Position numbers and translations under genes: made by a program. Of a stretch of DNA of 13,253 nucleotides, positions 8,701-13,253 are shown in pieces. Every line of letters starts with the position of its first letter. Positions within the stretch are counted from its first letter, which is position 1. The notes below the pieces were generated by a model. The model was not told the DNA's origin and did no database searches. It saw nothing but the letters and a program-made list of their open reading frames with translations. Source of the DNA: CAZVEV01 sp964625865 (GTDB taxonomy: Bacteria > Planctomycetota > Phycisphaerae > SM23-33); contig CAZVEV010000160.1 of assembly GCA_964625865.1 (NCBI GenBank), positions 1 through 13,253 on the forward strand, in the 5' to 3' direction.

Positions 8701-10658
8701 TCGCCCGGCGTGGCGGGGGTCATCGTGGCGACCCGTTCAGCCAGCGCCGTCGCCTCGTCGCGTGCGCCAAGGACATCCAGCCCCGCAATGACGGCGCCCA
8801 GCATTTCCGACTCGTCGGCGTACTCGCGCCGAGCCGTCTTGAGCACCTCCTGTGCCCGGGGCTTGTTGTTCGTGCGTGCCAGCGCCGCAACGAGCAGCCG
8901 TATCGCCACCGGATCGTCCGGGTGGGCGTCGTAGTACGCTTCGGCATCTTTGAGCGCGCGATCGTAGTGCCCTCCGGCCAGCAGTCGCTCCGTCAGGAAA
9001 GCTAGCGCCTCGGCATGCCCCGGATCGAGTTGGACCACGGTCCGCATCGCGCTCATGGCGCGGGTCTCGTTGTCGCCTCCGGCCCGACGAGCCGCTCGGG
9101 CGAAGGCCGTGTAGCTTGGTATTCGGGACGGGGCAGGTTGCGCCCCTGCCGTCAGTGCCGTCAGTTCGCGCAGCCCCTCCTCTTCGTGCCCTTCCAGGCC
9201 CAGAAGCACTGCGTGCAGAAGGCGGACCCGCCGATTCCCGCTCTCGGTCGGCTTGAGCATGTCGCAGTGCTTGCGAGCCGTCTCCAGGTCCAACATCTGG
9301 ATGGCCAACTCCGCTCGAGCCAATCGCGCCTCAATGACCTCCGGATGGCGAGAGAGGATCCCCTCAAGGAATTCTGCCGTTTGGGCTTGCCTGATCCCCA
9401 TTCGTTCGACGTCACTCCGGCCTTTCAGACGCACCATGTCTCGCATGACGAACTGCGTAGCGCCAACCGGGGCCGGATCGTCAGCCGCGGCAATCAGCTT
9501 CCGTATTCGCGCCAGTGCCGGCTCGCAGTTCCGAACAACCAACAGACCGACCAGCGAGTCGAGCAGCGGTTTCCGCGCCGGGGCGGCCTCGGCCAGAGGC
9601 GCCAATTGACGGACAATCGTCATCCGGTTGCTTTCGGCACTGGCATGCAGCGCCGTGCCGGCTTGGGTCTTGTCCCGAGCTTCGGCATCCCGCCCCGCGG
9701 CCCGCGCCGCCTTGGCCTCCTCGGCCAGGCGATTGCCGCGATGCGCCGCATCCATGCCGCGGCGCCAGGCGGTCAGCTTGATCCGGCCGCAACCGGCCGC
9801 TTCGAACAGGTCGTCAAGTCGCGACAGCACGCTCACGGGAGTCGGCGTACTGGACAGTTGAACCAGCGCCCTCAGCGCCCGCGGCTGGGTCGGATCGGCC
9901 TCGGCCACCGCAAGGAGTTGGCGCGTGGCCACTTCAATCATCGCACGGGACTCGGCGATTGCCAGGGCGCTTTCGCGGACGAGTCTGTCCAATTCGCCCT
10001 GAGGCCTGGCCCGAGCGTCCTTGGCGGTCTTGGCCTCGTCACTCAACTGGCCTCCGAGCTTCTTGTGGGCCCTTGCCGTCAGCCAGAAGTTCAGTCCTGT
10101 CTCCTCGAGCAGGACCAGGCCGTCAGGGGCCTCCCTGAACGCCGCAATGGGGATCACCCCTTGCCCCCCAACCAGAATCGCCTCGGCGTCGGCCTCCGGA
10201 CCGAGGACCTTCTGGGCCCCAGCCAGGAGGATCTGCCGCGCCTGCCTGAACTGTGCCAGGGCCTGGCGTGTCACATCGGCACTGCGGGCCCCCGCCGTCG
10301 AATCCATCAGTTGCCTGCCCGGGTGAGAGTACGTCCTGGCCAGCAGCAGACTGACCTGCATCTCGTCGGGGAACCGCTGTGCGGCCTGGCCCAGTGGCCC
10401 TCGAGCGGCTTCATAGCGCCCGGCGCGGATATATGCGTGGGCCTGCAACTCGTAGCCCCGCCAGTCATCCGGGAACTCGGCGATGTGCGTACCGGCCAGT
10501 TCGGCTGCTTTCTCGAACTTCCCCGCTCGCAGGGCCAACTCCGCACGCACAAGGTTCTTCACGTTGCCGTACCGGTTCGTGTACCAGTAGACCCCGCCAG
10601 CGAGAAGCCCCAGAACCGTAACGATCGTAATCAGGAGGATAATGCGCCGTCGTGTCAT
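5703..10658 (-). CDS. Giant membrane-anchored TPR-repeat protein (first paralog, exosortase locus)
   Basis: A 1651-residue protein that starts MTRRRIILLITIVTVLGLLA, giving a basic N-terminus followed by one membrane helix (about 6-26) with no lipobox cysteine. The large remaining part should lie outside the cytoplasm and is built of helical repeats. TPR-like units include YELQAHAYIRAGRYEAA near residue 70, FLLGQAYLRQDKMERCIEHW in the middle and GWIAYLQGRHDEAVGYLRMA near the C-terminus. Residues about 150-430 are a charged, Ala-rich segment about 120 residues longer than the matching part of the downstream paralog; 200-240 and 305-345 look coiled-coil-prone. The C-terminal part shares the CQWA motif (6399-6407) and PDVHYHLG with the paralog. 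There is no sorting tail. It lies 16 bp after the exosortase stop and 23 bp before the next TPR gene, so co-expression is likely. The ATG follows GGGAAAG by 6 nt. A GTG at 10673 would add five residues (MGKTD) but uses up that ribosome site. It may be a scaffold for polysaccharide assembly or export, comparable to PrsT; this is inference from context. Confidence 0.9.
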   Translation of the reverse strand: MTRRRIILLITIVTVLGLLAGGVYWYTNRYGNVKNLVRAELALRAGKFEKAAELAGTHIAEFPDDWRGYELQAHAYIRAGRYEAARGPLGQAAQRFPDEMQVSLLLARTYSHPGRQLMDSTAGARSADVTRQALAQFRQARQILLAGAQKVLGPEADAEAILVGGQGVIPIAAFREAPDGLVLLEETGLNFWLTARAHKKLGGQLSDEAKTAKDARARPQGELDRLVRESALAIAESRAMIEVATRQLLAVAEADPTQPRALRALVQLSSTPTPVSVLSRLDDLFEAAGCGRIKLTAWRRGMDAAHRGNRLAEEAKAARAAGRDAEARDKTQAGTALHASAESNRMTIVRQLAPLAEAAPARKPLLDSLVGLLVVRNCEPALARIRKLIAAADDPAPVGATQFVMRDMVRLKGRSDVERMGIRQAQTAEFLEGILSRHPEVIEARLARAELAIQMLDLETARKHCDMLKPTESGNRRVRLLHAVLLGLEGHEEEGLRELTALTAGAQPAPSRIPSYTAFARAARRAGGDNETRAMSAMRTVVQLDPGHAEALAFLTERLLAGGHYDRALKDAEAYYDAHPDDPVAIRLLVAALARTNNKPRAQEVLKTARREYADESEMLGAVIAGLDVLGARDEATALAERVATMTPATPGERIAIAGAMIRSGQMDAAEQLLAGANTQRADVAFYLGRIHAARGRMLDALKQFRRAVKLRPHEILYRIRLARTLLNNGNLDACEDVLQHTSGRDWQVDMLRLEVSLLRGKDDTQTRDMLSRLQQSGRPGLPMAIVYFRQGKLEECIASCRAELSKNRNLANAHFLLGQAYLRQDKMERCIEHWTRMAELAKPQRQLRAYKYLALALATENAPEQVAYKLSQLSGAQIDLAHRATGWVLMRRGQFADAAGWYARVANRAEASDYHRRSAKLHLARMLSMTQRNDQALGVLDELIALERWRGRALLDKALIFMATGRSTQAVQTLAETVKCGSADENVSLLRRVVLLYVRLDKPADALATCEILRRIVPKIPGPCLLTARVCRIAGRQDEALTWYRKAVSVQPGNLRCRLDLIRALDAAGHAQDALAALDDLKKIGETSKVVGLFEQGKMLGRWGLQAQALECLEKLQAEGYGQNPGLQLALGRAFGLFGKRDKALAVLSAIPVHTNQYVQAQLLVSQLAEDDAERLKVLEALGETERGRSAAAIRRMEMLVQMDRAQEALDVFSATAGSPGNSPAFTARAESLALVAEVRLGKYKAAADRALAMHAKTKHPHWRTAAQLLMVDDRPDEAADLLPEIDRSSTLEALIGLLVAVKRDDQAARAKWFARIEAIDREGLSSLRRRGVVPQYMFLAALAADRDDKARDVQAVLEDREVVLRSISAEAGSMSAERTSPDEAAALLRASLATEVGLGTAARVWAMQALKARPTCQWAGAIIFWRAGREADYDKVVSVLKPPYCVVAQAMQAAIHMRKHEYAQAAHIYARIVGKDEEEMKKNAELVLRYAQTLEMQGKFPQAMAQYAKVWEWTEDPAAANSWAYLVAQAYPKDAEKLAESQQVVQRVLKKRPNDPMLLDTAGWIAYLQGRHDEAVGYLRMAIKALPGIPDVHYHLGLAEAAANRKALARWHLSAAVSIGQIMKDRKQHIGPGTVEAIAHARAALEQLQ

Positions 10659-10674
10659 GTCTGTCTTTCCCACG

Positions 10675-12360
10675 CTAGGGTAGATTCTTGTTCAAGTGCG
10701 GTATGCTGGCCCGAAGCATCGCAGCACACATAGTCCGTGCTTCTTCTACGGTCTTGGCCGCCTGTATGTTCCCTCCTCGGCCTCCACCGATCTCGACACG
10801 CATCGAGACGCGAATCAGGGCACCGCTGGAATTCCGGCTCAGGAGGCCGTTGGCGAAGATCGTAAGCTGTTGGGTCCAGAAACTGCTCGTGTAGCGTCCC
10901 CCGCACTTGTAGGTATAGAGGTAGTAGTTCTTGGTCGCATCGCTCTGGACGATGATCTCGCGACAGGGCACACCGGGCCCGCCGGCGATTCCGTCCAGTA
11001 CGAGGTCGCCCTTGCCCACGATGCCCTCCCCGCTACCTGCAAGGCAGAGGTCCGGTGGGTGCGTGCCCTTACGGTTGTCCCGGCTGAAGATCAGGCAGTA
11101 GTCGATCAGACGCGAGTCAGGTCCGGCATACTGCCAGTACAGGCAACCGGGGTTCTCCAGGACTGTGCGCACCTTCTGGCCCATCTCGATTTCGGCGTGA
11201 TAGTGAAACGGCTTGCCGGCGACATCCAGGTGCTTGGGCCAGACCGTCTTGAGCGCATCCTCGCTGACCCCGGCGGGAACGGACAGGCTCAGCCACCATG
11301 CCCCGACCGCCACCAGCGCCAGCGTGACGCCGGCGATCAGGCCGCGGCGGGACTGGCTGACCTCGCGGGCCATTGCGGGCCATTGCGGGGGGGCGCCCGG
11401 GTCGAGCGTGCGCCCATGGAACAGCGGCAGGACCTCGGCAGGCCGGCCCGCGGCCTCGCGCGCCCACAGCACGAACCGCTCGATGCCGAACATCATCAGG
11501 AACGCCAGCACGAAGATGAATATGCCCGACCAGTCATGGAAGGCGCCGGTGGCTGCCTCGGGGCTCCAGATGTCCGCGACGAGGATGAGGCTGACGATTC
11601 GGATCGAATTGGCCACCACGGCTACGGGAATGGTCATCAGGAACAGCCCGATGCGCCACAGGCCTCGGAGGCGACAGACGTAGCAGTACAGCGCCCCGAA
11701 GGCCAGCAGGCTGATCAGCGTCCGCAGCCCATTGCAGACGTTGGCGATGACCAGCATCTTCTCGCCTTCCATGAACACCCGGTTTCCCGAGCGCTCGATA
11801 ATCACGCCCATGGCGTTGGTCAGCCTGACGCCCCAGTCGGCGGCAAAGATCTTCAGCTTGAAGTTCAGGTTCGAGATGGTCACCTCGGGCAGGGGGACCA
11901 TGAAGAACAGGAACGCGATGGGGAACCACAACTGGCGCAGCGCGTCGATGCCCCACAACCACAGCACCAGACCGATCAACACGCCGATCAAGGCGAAGCC
12001 ACTGGCGAAGTTCACGCGGGCCAGACACGCGACGAGGTGGAACAGCAGGCTGCCGGCCAGTACCGCACCACCGAGTACCCTGCTGGGCCGGACCGTGATC
12101 TTCACGTGCTTGACCAGCAGGACAGCAATCAGCAGGCTCAGTGCCGGCACGATAGGCCCGTGCGTGTAGTAACTCTGGCCTAAGACAAATCGATCGTAGA
12201 GTCCAAGCTGCGTGCGGCGCCAGGCCGGAAACCATCGCTGCCACATCTCGACGAAGTTGTGCCCGAACGCACCGGCCAGCGCTACCACCAAGAGTATCCA
12301 CACGACCCTGGCCACCCACGGCGCGGGAGCACGTTCTCTCAATTGAGCTGGTTGTGTCAT
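10675..12360 (-). CDS. xrt: Exosortase fused to a C-terminal EpsI domain
   Basis: A 561-residue inner-membrane protein. The N-terminal part, about residues 15-300, is an exosortase with roughly eight hydrophobic segments. It carries the family motif YYTHGPIVP (64-72) and the three catalytic residues: Cys209 in VCNGLRTL (codon 11734-11736), Arg254 in NSIRI, and His275 in FHDWSG (codon 11536-11538). Exosortases cut proteins bearing PEP-CTERM-like C-terminal tails and transfer them to an acceptor. After a linker and another membrane helix (340-360), residues about 365-561 match the EpsI/DUF3485 domain, including HPPDLCLAGSGEGI (435-448). EpsI is often a separate gene, but the fusion is also known, for example among XrtA-type proteins. 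The ATG at 12360 was chosen because the exosortase core begins soon after it. The frame stays open to 12489, but that extension has no membrane helix or family likeness. Only a weak purine stretch (GTAGAGAT) lies upstream. It is the first gene of the operon and is followed 16 bp later by the first TPR gene. The exosortase subclass and its substrates cannot be named from this window. Confidence 0.95.
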   Translation of the reverse strand: MTQPAQLRERAPAPWVARVVWILLVVALAGAFGHNFVEMWQRWFPAWRRTQLGLYDRFVLGQSYYTHGPIVPALSLLIAVLLVKHVKITVRPSRVLGGAVLAGSLLFHLVACLARVNFASGFALIGVLIGLVLWLWGIDALRQLWFPIAFLFFMVPLPEVTISNLNFKLKIFAADWGVRLTNAMGVIIERSGNRVFMEGEKMLVIANVCNGLRTLISLLAFGALYCYVCRLRGLWRIGLFLMTIPVAVVANSIRIVSLILVADIWSPEAATGAFHDWSGIFIFVLAFLMMFGIERFVLWAREAAGRPAEVLPLFHGRTLDPGAPPQWPAMAREVSQSRRGLIAGVTLALVAVGAWWLSLSVPAGVSEDALKTVWPKHLDVAGKPFHYHAEIEMGQKVRTVLENPGCLYWQYAGPDSRLIDYCLIFSRDNRKGTHPPDLCLAGSGEGIVGKGDLVLDGIAGGPGVPCREIIVQSDATKNYYLYTYKCGGRYTSSFWTQQLTIFANGLLSRNSSGALIRVSMRVEIGGGRGGNIQAAKTVEEARTMCAAMLRASIPHLNKNLP

Positions 12361-12453
12361 GTCTCGTATCTCTACCGCCGCAAGCGGCCCAAGAAGGTCC
12401 GCCAGCCCCGGACAGCGCGCAGCGTGGCACTGCGGGAATCCAGGTGCTGACAC

Positions 12454-12495
12454 TGTATACATCTTCCGACACCGAAGAACACCCTTCATACGTAT
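12454..12495. repeat. Two short palindromes (TGTATACA and ATACGTAT) in the AT-rich intergenic segment
   Basis: TGTATACA at 12454-12461 and ATACGTAT at 12488-12495 are perfect 8-bp palindromes, 34 bp apart centre to centre, about 95-135 bp upstream of the exosortase start. They differ in sequence, so they are not two copies of one operator. They could be promoter parts or regulator sites, or chance in an AT-rich stretch. Confidence 0.3.
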
Positions 12496-12717
12496 CGGTC
12501 GATCTCATGTTCCCTATTAGCATTACCGGCGCCGAATTGTGCAGGAGGGGGCGTCCGGCAGATGCGATGGGCACTGTGTTCATGTGAGCTTGGCTGGCAG
12601 GTCCTGTGGATGCGGCGCCGTCACCGCACAAAATGCGCGTTCCGCTCAGATGATGGGCTCGTCATGCCGATAGTAATTGTGTGGGACCGCGGATAGAGTT
12701 TACCAATGCGTTCCGCC

Positions 12718-12722
12718 AGGAG
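12718..12722 (+). promoter_or_regulatory. Ribosome binding site AGGAG for malate dehydrogenase
   Basis: AGGAG lies 7 nt before the GTG at 12730, a near-ideal spacing. It decides between this start and the in-frame ATG at 12706, whose upstream sequence (GGATAGAG) is a poorer match. Confidence 0.65.
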
Positions 12723-12729
12723 AGTCTAC

Positions 12730-13253
12730 GTGACTGACGCCATACGCGGCACAACAAAGCGACCAAAGATATCGATCGTCGGAGCCGGCGCCGTCGGCGC
12801 GACGGCGGCGGCAGCCATCGCGGGGCGCCGTCTGGGTGATACCTACCTCCTGGACGTCGTCGAGGGGCTCGCGGCGGGCAAGGCGATGGACATCAACCAT
12901 GCCCGGGCCTTCTTCCACACCGACTCACTGGTCACCGGTTGCCGCGAATCGGCCGAACTGGCCGATTCGAACGTGGTGGTCGCGTGCGCGGGCGCCCCCC
13001 GTCGTGCGGGGATGCGCCGGAAGGACCTTCTCGGTGAGAACGTGGAGGTCCTGATGGGCATCGGGCGGGACGTGATGACCTACTGCCCCGACGCGATAGT
13101 GCTGGTCGTGACCAATCCGGTAGAGGCGTTGACATGGCTGATGAAAGAGGCCTGGCCGCAGATGCGCGTCCAGGGGCTGGGCTGCTCCCTGGACACGGAG
13201 CGGTTCAGGTTCTTCCTTTCCGAGGCGGCCAAAGTCTCCATTGATTCGGTCAG
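12730..13253 (+). CDS. mdh: Malate dehydrogenase, LDH/MDH superfamily, N-terminal part (cut by window edge)
   Basis: The first 174 residues of an NAD-dependent malate dehydrogenase, which interconverts malate and oxaloacetate in the cytoplasm; the frame is still open at the right edge. The Rossmann motif is IVGAGAVGA (Gly18, Gly20, Gly23). Asp42 at the end of strand 2 (LLDVVEG) favours NAD over NADP. The active-site loop reads AGAPRRAGMRRKDLL. Arg91 falls where malate dehydrogenases have Arg and lactate dehydrogenases have Gln, and Arg97 is the second substrate-binding arginine. VTNPVEALTW and LDTERFR follow, giving relay Asp155 and Arg158. The catalytic histidine lies beyond the window. GTG is chosen because an AGGAG site stands 7 nt upstream. 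An in-frame ATG at 12706 would add eight residues but has only weak purines before it. About 12 residues before the first strand form a short extension. It is divergent from the exosortase operon and has no evident functional link with it. A lactate dehydrogenase-like specificity is a lesser possibility. Confidence 0.9.
   Translation, partial: MTDAIRGTTKRPKISIVGAGAVGATAAAAIAGRRLGDTYLLDVVEGLAAGKAMDINHARAFFHTDSLVTGCRESAELADSNVVVACAGAPRRAGMRRKDLLGENVEVLMGIGRDVMTYCPDAIVLVVTNPVEALTWLMKEAWPQMRVQGLGCSLDTERFRFFLSEAAKVSIDSV

Larger units (their letters stand above)
12361..12729. other. Divergent intergenic region between the exosortase operon and malate dehydrogenase
   Basis: These 369 bp must hold the promoters of both divergent transcription units. 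The stretch 12452-12545 is clearly richer in A and T than its surroundings and contains two 8-bp palindromes. On the minus strand TATACA (within 12454-12461) resembles a -10 box, but no convincing -35 box stands at the right distance. No good sigma-70 or sigma-54 pair is visible for the plus strand. A short GCCGC-AA-GCGGC inverted repeat near 12378-12389 would lie in the operon leader. Short open frames here show no coding character or family likeness. No riboswitch was recognised. Confidence 0.7.

Noticed and set aside
12424..12445. TGGCAC as half of a sigma-54 promoter
   Set aside because: No TTGC element follows at the required spacing on the plus strand, and no matching pair was found on the minus strand.
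12361..12489. In-frame N-terminal extension of the exosortase by 43 residues
   Set aside because: No membrane helix or family match in it; the exosortase core starts just after the ATG at 12360.
12836..13135. Short open frames on both strands within the malate dehydrogenase region
   Set aside because: They are out of frame with the clear dehydrogenase reading frame that stays open from 12706 to the window end.

Overview
This is a high-GC bacterial window with five protein-coding genes and no RNA genes, insertion sequences or CRISPR. About 12.3 kb is a tightly packed set of four minus-strand genes, very probably one operon. Their transcription order (right to left in window coordinates) is: an exosortase fused to an EpsI domain (12360-10675), a 1651-residue TPR protein (10658-5703), a 1568-residue paralogous TPR protein (5679-973), and a NodB-type polysaccharide deacetylase of the subfamily found in PEP-CTERM/exosortase loci (976-65). 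The gaps are 16 bp, 23 bp and a 4-bp overlap. A 369-bp divergent intergenic region separates this operon from a plus-strand malate dehydrogenase gene, which runs off the right edge.

The locus belongs to the exosortase/exopolysaccharide world. Exosortases are multi-pass membrane transpeptidases that process proteins with PEP-CTERM-like C-terminal tails. EpsI-type domains and this deacetylase subfamily are known companions of exosortases in exopolysaccharide clusters, where a large TPR protein (PrsT) is also common. Here the TPR partner has become two giant colinear paralogs, each anchored by one N-terminal membrane helix and carrying neither a lipobox cysteine nor a sorting tail. The likely picture is a membrane-attached assembly. 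The exosortase/EpsI fusion would sit in the inner membrane, the TPR proteins would project long superhelical scaffolds, and the deacetylase would modify the exported or precursor polysaccharide. The joint function is inferred, not shown by the sequence. No glycosyltransferase, polymerase, flippase or exosortase substrate lies in the window, so the rest of the pathway must be elsewhere.

The organism cannot be named from the sequence. High GC, very large TPR proteins and an exosortase locus outside the usual proteobacterial gene order would suit a Planctomycetota or other PVC-group bacterium. That is a low-confidence inference. The most notable element is the tandem pair of giant TPR proteins inside the exosortase-deacetylase operon.
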